Assembly (NCBI RefSeq): GCF_901709675.1
Contig: NC_051102.1
Span: 5,181,412-5,245,411 of the forward strand
DNA: 64,000 nt
Direction of reading: 5' to 3'
Source: Syngnathus acus
Taxonomy: Eukaryota > Chordata > Actinopteri > Syngnathiformes > Syngnathidae
The translations under genes were made by a program, and so were the position numbers. The notes beneath the pieces were generated by a model that was not told where the DNA came from, did not search any database, and was given only the letters and a program-made list of their open reading frames with translations. Shown piece by piece: positions 1-10,799 of the stretch (positions are counted from its first letter, which is position 1; each line of letters starts with the position of its first letter).

Positions 1-1391
1 CCACGCAACGCCACCGTCAAGAAGGGCCGATGGGATTGGTTGCCGCCGACCGAGGGCAGGACGGGCGTGGCGCCAGCCCCGGCGCACAGCGGGCAGGACA
101 GCCTGAGGTGGAGCGGCCCATCGGCTTTGTCCAGCCAAGACTGGACGCAGTGCGGGACAGCCAGGACGTGCCAGCCACTGCGGCGTGTGTCCACCATCTT
201 CTCGGCGGCGGGCACGTCCTGCTCGGCCTGGTGGAGCTGCAGTTTCACCTTGCCTTTGGCCCGAGTGCCCCGGGACAACTTGAGGAAGAGCCACAGTTCG
301 GCCCGCTCCACCAGCGCTGCCTTGCCGCCTTCCTTGGGGAGCTCGAAGGTCAGAGTGTTGCCGGTCTCTCCTGGTACACACAAAGGCAGCAGCGACGTTA
401 GCATTGGTTTGCCGTGTTAGCAGACATGCTAAAAAAAGCCCCCAAAACGGCCCTTTGTCTCCTGTGCCGACTAATTAGTGAGTCTGAATGAAGTCATTCA
501 TTCTTCGTGCCTCCCCCTCATTAAGGAGTTCTTTCACAAAGGTGCTATTAATATCTCGGCTCGGCGCACTCCACTCAACGCTCATTACGCTGATGTGTTT
601 GTGTGACACATTAACCGGACAAGGTCCCGCCATGCCCGTTTGGGCTTGCCGCTTGACCGGCAGGCAAGCATGCACATCCCGGTGGCGAGCGAGCCCTCTT
701 TGAGTAGAATTTTCAGAATACGCTCGCTTGTGAACTTTCTGGAAATGCTCAAATTTCTGGAAGTTATCTCGATCCCTTCCCTCAACGTTCCAGCAATCCT
801 GTTCTGGGAATTTGGGGCAGTTTGGTGACTGAGTCGATCAGGTCATTACGCTGACTCTGCAACTCGATGCTCTCTGGCCTGTGTTGAGTCACGCCGACTG
901 CCTCAAATCGTTTATCGACGGCACACGCGTTCTATTGACACTCGGGCCACATTGAGAAATTGCATTCTGTCGTGTTTGCACGTGCACTCACCAGGCTCTG
1001 CAAAGGCGATGACCTGGGCGGCAACGGCGCCGGGCGCCTCGGGGTCGGCGCTGTCCTCTTGGATGTCCACGCTGCCGTCGTTGGCCACGCGGCCCACGTG
1101 CAGTTTCTTGATGGCATTGAGAAGCGCGGCGCGGGGCAGCGCTTGCGTCAGGTTGGGTCGTGCGCTCAGGTGGAGCATGTTGAGGATGTGACGCTTGACC
1201 GCATCCACCATGTCGCTGGAGTTCTTCCTCACCTGGCCCACGGTGCAAGAGGTGCACTTGGAGGACTCGGCCTCCTGCTGGAAGCCCGCTGGGATTTCCG
1301 ACTGCGGGACCAGCGAGTCTGACGGACCCAAGTGGACAAGGAGGCTCAGAGCCAAAAGTGCTGCGGGCAGCGAAGCGGAAGTCATGGCCAT
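1..1391 (-). CDS. inhba: Inhibin/activin beta-A subunit, 5' part (prodomain)
   Basis: Precursor of a TGF-beta family ligand (activin A, inhibin A), secreted and cleaved to release a cystine-knot dimer. The start codon is at 1391-1389 and coding exon 1 is 1391-992 (donor GTGAGT). Exon 2 starts at 370 after a CAG acceptor, keeps the frame (phase 1) and runs off the left edge. Visible parts are a signal peptide (hydrophobic run AALLALSLLVHL), a CTSC cysteine pair, the family signature KRHILNMLHL followed by ALLNAIKKLHVG, and the ELWLFLKLSRGT block in exon 2. The mature ligand domain lies outside the window. Teleosts may carry two inhba copies and I cannot tell which this is. It sits head to head with amph. 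The identification is by direct similarity to known beta-A prodomains and is strong. Confidence 0.93.
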
Positions 1392-2650
1392 CTCCCGCCA
1401 GGCAACTAAGTCAGTCGATGCGCGTCTGCTCCCATTGAGCTATCGTTCTGCCTGCCTGGAGCAACTCACCTCGGCCTCAGGTCTTCTGGTGAGCTGCTGC
1501 CCTCACGTACACCAATTATACTCGGCTGTCCGTTTGATCCCTCCCTCCACCACACAGGAATTTCCCTGTGAGTCAGCCATAATACACACACACACACACA
1601 CGCACGCATGCACGCACGCACACACACAAACACACACACACGCATACTTTCTCTTGAATGAATGTCACGACAGAGGAGGAGGACCACGATGTGTCTCTGA
1701 TATATTCATGCCAAACACATACGCAGTCATGAGTCAGAGCGTTAGCTTCACCATCATCATCAACATCATCATCGCCTCACGTGGGGAAGAGACTCGGGTG
1801 GTGTGAGAGTCATTTTTGGAAAGAAAACGCGCGCGCACGCGCGCACGCACCCTCTGCTGGTGGGATCAAACGTCACAGAATTTTAATCATTTATATATAG
1901 TGCAAGACATTGGTTTTTTTTTTACAATTTATTTATTTGTTATTTATTTTGCTCTTACCTGGAATGTTTTTCTTTTAACTGCATAAGAGGGCAAAATGTA
2001 TAATGTATGCTGAATTTGGAAAAGCAACAATTAAAATGTTCTTGAACTGTTCTGCCGAGTATGAGTGTGTCTGGCTGTGTACACGTGATGTATGATCAAG
2101 TTCTGGTTGGGTGGGTGGGTGTGGTGGGTAGTAAGTTGTAATGTCCAAAGCTTAGACCAAACCTACGCCCTTGGTGAGAAGGATGGGTTGATGACATCAC
2201 TTCGAAGGTGTCCCCACCCCCAGTCCCATCTGCGCTCATGCTATGAGTTGAAACACAACTTTATAGATTTCTTACTAATTCATTTCCATCGCAGGCAGTG
2301 AAGTCACAGTCTCTGGCTCCTCCAAGGCTCAAGGTGAGATGTTTGGCAGAGCTGATGTACATTGCATTGTGGCCAATAGGGTTCTTGTGCCACTTGACGG
2401 AAGGACAGACGCGAAGCGTCAGCAACGTGCAATGGAACGCAGTGCACCGCGGAGTTGTGCTGCCCTCTGCTGGATGAAGGTAAACATACAATCATTGTGT
2501 CTGCCAAGCATCCAAGCAAAGGTGAGGATTAGGCTCCGCCTTCAATTTGCATCACTTGGTTTAGCCGCTCGCGCACGCGCTCTCTACATACCCGCAACCC
2601 CGCCCCCCCCACCCCCCTCGACGCTGTTTCGGCGTTAATCCGTGGCGGTC
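1392..2650. other. Intergenic region between inhba and amph (divergent)
   Basis: This holds the 5' flanks of two divergently transcribed genes. I see a CA/CG-rich microsatellite (listed separately), an alternating CG stretch near 1827-1850 and AT-rich sequence at 1880-2040. No further exon could be supported. Confidence 0.6.
1583..1645. repeat. (CA)n-type microsatellite with CGCA interruptions
   Basis: An alternating purine-pyrimidine tract of AC repeats interrupted by GCAC and CATG units lies in the inhba upstream flank. A second alternating CG/CA tract follows at 1827-1850. Such tracts can adopt left-handed DNA, but no function is shown here. Confidence 0.9.
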
Positions 2651-5600
2651 ATGGCGGACATCAAGACGGGAATCTTCGCCAAGAATGTGCAGAAAAGACT
2701 GAACAGAGCTCAGGAGAAGGTAAGTGGCACCGGCAGCTGGACGAGGAGAAACGAAGGGGAGGTGATGATGAAGCAAAGGAGGAGTGGGAGTGGGAGTAGG
2801 AGAAGGAGGAGAAGGAGAGGGACGCTGACGTCCTTGCAGGCCGCGCGCGGTAGATTACAGACGTCAAATGTTGACGTTTTTAGATTGCTATACCGATGAC
2901 GTCACTGTTGAGCGAAAGCAAAAAATGTCATTGATTGAGTGCTAAATAGACGTTCTCACCACAAATGTTTTTTTTCTGAAGATATGACGTCATGTGTGTG
3001 CGTGTGGTGTGTAAATGTATATATGTATATAGCCACGCCCCTCAGTGCCATGAACTCGATGAGACTATCTTTCATGCATGTCACGGATGGAGGATTGCCA
3101 AATATACATTGTTACCAGATTAAAATATTTTTAATATAGCGAGGTGCAGTATGTTTTTTAATTAAAGGTGAAAATAAAGGCAGAGGCATTCGATGGGCTC
3201 AATTAAATCCTCGTCTGCAGCAACATGTCATTGCGTGTTTGATTGACATTTGTGATGCGACGCTTACTATGCAAGCGTGTGTGTGCGCTGTGGCTTTGTA
3301 AAGTACATGGCGGATGCAATTGCTGGTGCGCTGCCGCTGCATTGAAATCCCATTGAAAGCGACATGCAAGTCCAGGCAATATTTGGACAGATGTTTTGTG
3401 ACGGCGCAGGTGCTGCAGAAGCTGGGAAAAGCAGACGAGACCAAAGATGAACAGTTTGAACAAGTTGTCGTCAACTTCCGAAGACAAGAGGTAAACATCA
3501 CGCGCGGCACGCAACTACGGCTCACAGCTGTGACCTGCCGCACACTCGGGTTCTTATTAACGAGTGCTTTGCGTGTCAGAGTGAAGGTTCGCGGCTGCAG
3601 AGGGAGATGAAGGCCTACATGGCCGCCATCAAAGGTGACGTATGCCGTGAGCAGTGTTATTAGCCACTACGCTCGCGTTGACGCTAATGCTTGGCGCTTT
3701 CGTTGCGGTGCAGGGATGCAACAGGCCTCCATCAACCTGACGCAGTCCCTCCATGAAGTCTACGAGCCGGACTGGCACGGGAAAGATGATGTCATGACCA
3801 TTGGCAAGGTAGGCCTTTGTTTTCATTCCTAGCGCACATTGCTCCCGCAGACGCAACGAGCGGGCATCGGACAAAAAGAGCGCGTCGGAGCCGGAGCACG
3901 TTCTGTCGTGGGGTATTTGGAGGGAGTGGCATTTTGCCGCTCGAATGCGTGCCACCCGTACAAAAAACTCCCAAAAGCCCAAGTGGGGGAGAATGAGAAG
4001 ATCCACAAAGGATGCCGAGCCGGCACACCCACATTGACGTCATCCCAAACAATATGAGATCAAGTCGTGGAGTAAAAGCCCAATCATTTTCAGCAGTCTG
4101 TCATGTGGTGGTTTTTTTTTCCCCTCCATAGGATTGCGATGCATTGTGGGAAAATTTCCACAATAAAGTGGTGGACTCGACACTGCTGAATCTGGACGCT
4201 TACTTGCTGCAGTTTCCTGACCTGAAGGTGATCGGCCGTCACACTTGTTAGCTTTTCGCGGCTTTCGAAGTAGCTGACGCGTTCCCCTCTTCAGACCCGC
4301 GTGGCCAAAAGAAGCCGCAAACTCATCGACTACGACAGCGCTCGTCATCACCTCGAAACTCTGCAGATGGCCGGGATGAAAAACGACCGCAAGATGATGA
4401 AGGTCAGCAGTCTAGCCTGCCCACGTCTTTGTCGCTTGAATCTAACTAAGCTAGCTAACTCATCATTTGCCGTCTCCTGCCCTGACTTTTGCAGGCTGAT
4501 GAGGAGCTGAGGAAGGCCCAGCGAGTGTTTGATGAGCTCAACACTGGTCTGCAGGATGAACTTCCAAGTCTTTGGGACAGGTAGGTCCCTGTGGTCATCT
4601 CATCACCAATTTTGGGAGGGGAGGGAACAAGGGGGTGGCTGTAAAGAAACTGAAGCATCATCGACAAACGGCATGTTAGTCGGACGTATTGATGCAATTC
4701 AAATCGGGAGTCGTTGCCTTTCAGCCGCGTTGGATTCTACATCGGGACCTTCAAAAGCGTGACCAGTTTGGAGACCAAATTTCACCGAGAAATTTCTCTG
4801 GTAGGACGAAGCCACCTAAAATTGTTCAAATTGCATTCTTGGCGCTTGGTGATCCCTTTGCTTGCTCCGCCGGCAGGTGTGCAGGCAGCTGTACGAAGTG
4901 ATGACGCAACTTGCTGAGCAGCACGCTGACAAAATGTTCACCATCCAGGGAGCACCCAGGTGGGTGGAGATGACTCATGGCTCAGTGGACATGTTCGAAA
5001 AGCTCAAGACATTTCCATTTGGCTCCTCTAGCGATTCGGGGCCGCTGCGGCTGGCCCGGACGCCGTCGCCGCCCGAAGACCAAAGTCCGCCCGAGAGTCC
5101 GGAAGCCCGTTTCGATCACACGCTCCGCCCGGTTTCTCCTGGGCCGCCACGGCCCAAATCTCCCATGCAGGTGAGTCTGCGTGGACCGAGCGGAAGGGGA
5201 AGCCGGCCTTTCGCTTTCTCATGACTTTTCCAAGGAGTCGCAAATGTTTGCAATGCGCCCAACGCCGAGAGTAAGTTGGAGGCGCGCGACCGCGAGCCGA
5301 GCGTTGAGCATGCTAGTGCCCGACAGGCTCGATTTGTTGCTTAATGTTCTGTGGCTGTTCTTCTTTGCTGCACGCGCATCTCTTGGATGGTGAGTCAACC
5401 TGGGACCTGCGTTTGTGCTTGTTTGTGTGGACAAGTAACCGTGTGGTGGCCTCAGCAACATGTTTGTCAAGGGCATTTGGACAAACATGTTATGTTTGGC
5501 AACGTGATACAATTCTGGGGAGGGGGGGGGTGCTGTTGGTGAGAGTGGCCGGGAGTGTAGATGAGAGCGCTGGAGTGGCCGGGGGCGCTGTTGGTGGGAG

Positions 5601-8600
5601 CGCTGGTGTGGGCGATGGCAGTCGAACAAAATCCCGGACAATTTTGAAATATTTTCAAATCCCGGATATTTTTTTCGGTCTCTAAAAAGACCGTCTCGTC
5701 CACGCCCCTCGGCTACTGCTTGGCTCTTTGCAGTGTCCCATCTGTTTTCTGTCAAGCCAACCAGCTGTTAGCTGGCGTCATAGGCTAGCTCACGTAGGCG
5801 CGCCGCACACCGGCTCGTAGTTGTGCCAAATTTGAACGGCGTTCTGATGTCGCTGTTGTAACGGCCGCGCATTTGCTTTGGCAACAAATATTCCGGGAAC
5901 AAAGTGAAATCTGTCCGGCTGTCGCCACCAACTCGGCCTCGTGTGTGAGCATATGTTGTCCTTAACAGTCAGACTTGCCTGCATTTATAATTTGTGACTT
6001 AAAAGCAAAATGCAGGGAGCCGTTACCGCCGCCACCGAAATGGCCAATAGGACGCAGTCGACGGAGGGGCCTGGTGTCTCCTCGTGCGTGTGCGGCTGTC
6101 ACTTATTGTCTTTTTTGGGGGCGGGAATGTCCCGTTCAGTTACCTCTTGCAGTCCTTGGATGGAGCGTGGCATCTTAGGTTATTGCAGAAAGCAACATTT
6201 GGGGTTGGGGGGGTGTTTTTCAGCACATTGTTTCCTTTAGTTGGGTTAGAGGGAAAACATCTGAAGTAGTTGAGTTTCTCGCTCGTGAAGGGGCTGCTAA
6301 AGGATGTTTGTTGAATGATGGCAATTTTGCTGTTGGGCAGATGAAAAAGGGCCCGCCGGTTCCTCCACCCCCAAAGGCCACGCCTTCCAAGGAGGTAGCG
6401 GAGGAGCATATCATCGACCTGTTTGGAGGAGAGTTTTTACCGACGCCCTCACCATCTCAGGTCTGAGCATTACGCTGCACTATACTGCGCTATGCTACGC
6501 TACGCTGCGCTACACGTTGCCCGTTTAACCGCCTTGTGCGTCCACAGCCCAACGAAAGGCCAGGAGAATCGCTCCTCGATCTCGATTTCGACGCTTTCCA
6601 GCCGGATGACAGTGTGTCGCCAATACCGCAGGTTGTTGACACAAAAACAAGGCACTGAGCCATAGTGGTGGAAAAACAAATCACCCTTTTTATATCACAA
6701 TAATGATATGGCACAGTGTATTTTTTCTCCCGTTATGTAAGACGTTAAATAATCATCAAATAATCATATTAGAGGAGCTATTATTCGTGCTGCTTTGTAA
6801 AATGTCCACACAAGTGTAAACTTGATACTTCCCTTTCTCCCAACAAGACGGCCGCGCCTTGGGATACGTGGTCGGTGAGTGCCTTTGCCGTCGCCACGCT
6901 CGATTGGTCGGTGACACCATTTCATACATCAACTCTCTCCTTCTAGGCTCAGCCAGCCCAACCTGTGAGTACGTCTTCATTGAGCTCCAACTGCTTTGTT
7001 GCGGGTATTCCAGACAAGACCGAGACTGAAACTAGAGAATCCGAACGTCCGGCAGCACTGTCTTTGCCTGGCTTCGTGCGACTTTAACATTTCATTCCTT
7101 GCTTTTGCTCAGGCCTCAGAAAGCGGCTTTGTGGCTAACTGGTTAGCTGACTTTGGTTCAGCGGCCACCAACGGAGAGGCCTCCACAGGGGAGGCTGCCA
7201 CAGGAGCTCCTGAAGGGGCAGAGGGAGGGGATGGGGGTGGCGATGGAGAGCCAGTCACCACTCCTCCTTCTCCTCCTCCTCCTCCTCCTTCCAAGGACAG
7301 CGAGGCAGCAGAGGATGAGGTTAGCGGCCGAGATGAACCGTCTCAAATACAAGCAGCGGGGCCGCAGGACACCTCCGCGAGTTGGGGCGGTGCTGAAGCG
7401 GACAAAGGTGGTAATGATTGGCAAGAAAGGACACGTGTCACGTGCGGAGATGCTACAAGTGATGCCTCGTTAGGTGGGATGGACACGCAGGTGGGAGGCT
7501 CCTATCCTTTTGCAGAGGAACCGCTGGCCTTTGACCTGGATCCTTTCGCGGAGGCACAGGGAGAAGGCACGGCTCCCGACGATTCTCTTGTCGAAGCACG
7601 GGGAGGAGTTGACTTGGATGTGGCTCTTGTTCCTGAAGCGCAGGGAGGAGAAGGGGGATTAGGCGCAGATGGAGGAGCGCTCCATTCAGCTCTTTTTGCT
7701 GACATAGGGGGAGGGGGTGCATTTGATTCTGACCCTTTTGCTGAAACCCGCGGAGCGGGGGGATTTGATTCGGATCCTTTCGCTGGCATAGAGCGAGGAG
7801 ACGGCACGTTTGAGTCCGACCCTTTTGCCGAAACTGCAGGAGCGTTTGAGTCCGACCCTTTCGCCGAAACAGCAGGAGCGTTTGAGTCCGACCCTTTCGC
7901 CGAAACAGCAGGAGCGTTTGAGTCCGAAACAGCAGGAGCGTTTGAGTCCGACCCTTTCGCCGAAACAGCAGGAGCGTTTGAGTCCGACCCTTTCGCCGAA
8001 ACAGCAGGAGCGTTTGAGTCCGAAACAGCAGGAGCGTTTGAGTCCGACCCTTTTGCCCGAGCCCTCGGAGCAGATGCCGTTCCTTCGGATCCTTTTGCCG
8101 AAACACGGGGCCCGGATTCATCCGATTGCACTCTTTTTGCCGTATCCTGGGCTAGAAACGATGCAGGTTGTTTGAAGTTAGAAGCCAATCTCGCGGCAGA
8201 CTGTTCTCTGCCCTCCGGAGATGTCGGAAGCTGGGGGGATCCTTTTGCAAACAGTCTTTGTGCAGCGTCTGCAGATGCCGACGTGTCCTGGAAGCAAGCT
8301 GGCAAGAGCAGCTGCTCGGACCCTCCTAATGAACGCACGAGCTCAGCCACGGACGTCCAAGGCGTAAATGTTGCCAAAGTCCGCAAGGAAGCTGAAACTT
8401 CGGACATGTCCGAAGATGAGGCTGCAAACCTGAGATTTGGAAAATTGTACTACGGTGTAGCTAAAGAAAAGGAAGAGGTACTTTGCTAGCGCGCTACTTT
8501 GGCAGCCAGTAGACGTCAGTTGACATTCCAAAGTAGCCACTAACCCAAACCCAATCTTGCCTTCTCCTCTTAACACCTACCCGTGTCTGTCGTGTGATAG

Positions 8601-9877
8601 AATGTTGGCTCACAAGCATGTGATTGCCTCGAGCTCGCCAATTACAATGTTTGAGCAAAGCCCGTTCTGCCCAAGGCTCGTCGTCATTTAGCTAGCGAGC
8701 TCAGTTTAGCGATCTCACCTTAGCTATCTGGATCTTCTAAAATTCATCCTTTCCCTGCAGCGCCCCTCACCTGCACCCCTTCTTGACACATCTTTGCTTT
8801 TGACTTTATTGTTTTTCTTGAATTACCGATTCTCGTCCCATTCTGCAGGATGCCACTGGCCCGTCATTCTTTGATGAATTTGATCAAATGGTGAGTAGCC
8901 ATTTGATGATTTCCAGTCTTCCAATGCTTCTCAAACAGAATCAAGGATATGGCAATGTGTCTTGTGTGTTTTGAACAAGAACGAAGCTGATCCTGGACCA
9001 GCTGAGCCTTTGGAGATGCCCAATCCAGCTCCAGCTGCTGATCCTGGACCAGCTGAGCCTTTGGAGATGCCCAATCCAGCTCCAGCTGCTGATGAAGAAG
9101 CGCCTCCGGACTCCCTGGCTGGGGAAGAAGACCAAGCGCCGCCGGTGCCTGCTGCTGTTGAAGAAAAGAAACCGGAAACTTGCAACCCTCCTCAGGAAGA
9201 AAACTCTTCTGTGAGTTTCTTTCTCAAATGCACTTTGACAATCTGAGGCCACCCCACTTGAGCGTCAAGTCGTCGCCTCCCTGTTGTTGCAACTGGATGA
9301 AAAGGGCACAATTTGCATTGCGTGCGCTCGGCAGGGAACCATGCCCATCCCATCTGTGGTGATTGAGCCCGCCTCCAGCAATGAAGGCGACGACGATCGC
9401 GACGCCGACATGATCTCGCCCTCCGCTCCTGGTGACAACTGCGTGGCGGCCGACACGGCTCCGCCCAAAGCCGCGGCCTCGTCGCCTGGGGGACTCCCCG
9501 CTGACTTCTTGTACAAGGTCAGACTAATACCGATGCCTTTGCCGCATCAAAAAACAACGAACCGGGTGAAAATTGCAGGTTGAGACCATGCACGACTTTG
9601 AGGCGGCCAACAGCGATGAGCTGGACCTGAAACAGGGTGATGTGGTCTTGGTGGTTCCCACCGCTTCAGCCGAGGACCAGGTGAGTTGCCGGCCAGGCCA
9701 CGGGTGTCTTTCTATCTGCTGAGTGAGGTCAAAACCGGGACGGACGGATGTTTTTCCGTGCTGCCGCTGCAGGAAGCCGGCTGGTTGACGGGATTCAAGC
9801 AAAGCGACTGGGTGATGATGGGAAGCGGAGCTCCAAAGGGTCTTTTCCCAGAAAACTTTACACAGCGTTTGGAGTGA
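2651..9877 (+). CDS. amph: Amphiphysin: BAR and SH3 endocytic adaptor, 20 exons
   Basis: A presynaptic clathrin-mediated endocytosis adaptor that senses membrane curvature and recruits clathrin, AP-2 and dynamin. Exons: 2651-2719, 3410-3490, 3580-3634, 3714-3808, 4132-4227, 4295-4402, 4495-4580, 4725-4800, 4877-4959, 5032-5170, 6341-6460, 6548-6631, 6848-6874, 6947-6964, 7113-8477, 8849-8890, 8980-9210, 9335-9517, 9579-9680, 9773-9877. They sum to 1,054 aa. The start is the ATG giving [17 protein letters not shown], the family N-terminus. The BAR domain is about residues 1-249, followed by a Ser/Pro-rich stretch with PPRPKSP. Clathrin/AP-2 motifs LLDLDFD (exon 12) and PWDTW (exon 13) are present. 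The central exon (about residues 380-834) carries 11 DPF motifs, and FFDEF is in exon 16. The SH3 domain (about 987-1054) ends [12 protein letters not shown]. The protein is much longer than human amphiphysin (about 695 aa), mainly because of exon 15. The acceptor of exon 17 is weak; the other junctions are clear. Confidence 0.95.
7808..8051 (+). repeat. amph: Coding minisatellite in amph: DPF-motif array
   Basis: Inside amph exon 15, a 36-bp unit encoding [12 protein letters not shown] is repeated in tandem. Two copies are shortened to 24 bp (FESETAGA) and so lack DPF. The order is three full units, one short, two full, one short, and a final FESDPF that diverges. Degenerate FDSDPF copies lie just upstream (about 7720-7790). 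DPF is the known AP-2 alpha-appendage ligand motif. Near-identity of the units at DNA level indicates recent slippage or unequal exchange. Confidence 0.95.
8987..9091 (+). repeat. amph: 51-bp tandem duplication in amph exon 17
   Basis: A 51-bp unit encoding [17 protein letters not shown] occurs twice back to back with no visible base difference, in frame within the acidic, proline-rich part of amphiphysin. Confidence 0.93.
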
Positions 9878-10278
9878 GGAGCCTTCCAGCCCGCAGACCC
9901 GCAATGCCTTCCAAAGCATTGCAGGACTTTTGGGGGATTTTGTTTGTTTTCCCAGGGTCAACCCTGCGCTCTACCCGTGAGGAAACAAATCGTGAGTACG
10001 TCTTAGTGTGTGCATGTTCCATCTCAAAAGGCAGTAAAGCAAATTGTCACCCAAAGGTGTCTCATCGTGCGTGGTTAAGAATCCTCCTGAGTCACAAACT
10101 CAGTGATGTCGTTATTTGTGCTCATATTTACTTTGGTCATCAGTGTCGTGCAGCAACCAGATGTGACATTTCATGTAGTTCTTCCCGAAAATAGATTGCT
10201 CCTCTGCATCTTCTTACAGTGTTATTGTTCTTTGAACATGCTTGTGTAACAGAGCGAAAGGAAATTGTCCTGTCAAAG

Positions 10279-10390
10279 AATAAAGGTTCACCTGCGTTTC
10301 AGTGAGAAATCAAATGTGAAATCAGTATGAAGTTGAGGATAGCGTATGTGCAAATCATGTCACGGTGTCTAATTGTATTATCACAATAAA
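10279..10390 (+). terminator. Two candidate amph polyadenylation signals
   Basis: AATAAA hexamers at 10279-10284 and 10385-10390 lie 0.4-0.5 kb downstream of the amph stop codon in an AT-rich stretch. Both suit alternative 3' ends of amph. No transcript data are available here. Confidence 0.5.
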
Positions 10391-10625
10391 GATGTTTGGT
10401 TGAAATTGTCAGAATGTTTTGCTTGTGTCCAATTGATTCCATCAATATAAAAAAAAAAAAAAATGTAGAGGAAACTTTTTTTTTTAGCACCATTCTTCAG
10501 CATCTACAAAAAAATGCATTCTTTGTACACTGTTTTTCTTACAGTGGGCACATTGGAGGTTTTGGTTTGTCTTGTGCAAGACTGCTTCAAGCTATGGCTG
10601 CATGCTGCCTCCTCCTGGTGCTCAT

Positions 10626-10630
<5 letters not shown>

Positions 10631-10660
<30 letters not shown>
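10631..10660 (+). repeat. 30-nt poly(A) tract upstream of ccdc39
   Basis: Thirty consecutive adenines lie about 140 bp before the ccdc39 start codon. This could be simple slippage or the tail of a decayed retroposon. I could not recognise a retroposed body in front of it. Confidence 0.85.
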
Positions 10661-10662
<2 letters not shown>

Positions 10663-10799
10663 CCTGACTTGGTTGCTAGGAGAGACTAACAACAAACACC
10701 AGTCCTCCCAGCTTACAGCAAGCGGCTACTGGTAGCAACAGCAAGAAAAATACCAATTTTTAGATCTCAAACTTGAGGTGACTCTGAATTGTTTGTATA

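Noticed and set aside
1195-1806. 203-aa plus-strand ORF over the inhba first exon and the CA repeat
   Set aside because: It is antisense to a clear inhba exon and continues through a microsatellite (THTHTHA runs).
5219-5755. 178-aa minus-strand ORF in an amph intron
   Set aside because: Low-complexity His/Pro/Ser composition, no splice context, no similarity to known proteins, and it overlaps a GC-rich intron of amph.
7502-8407. 301-aa open frame on the minus strand across the amph repeat exon (and a 222-aa frame at 7453-8121)
   Set aside because: Both are mirror frames of the repeated amph codons. The repeat unit length is a multiple of three, so one stop-free unit stays open in every copy. 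The plus-strand frame matches amphiphysin and has splice sites.
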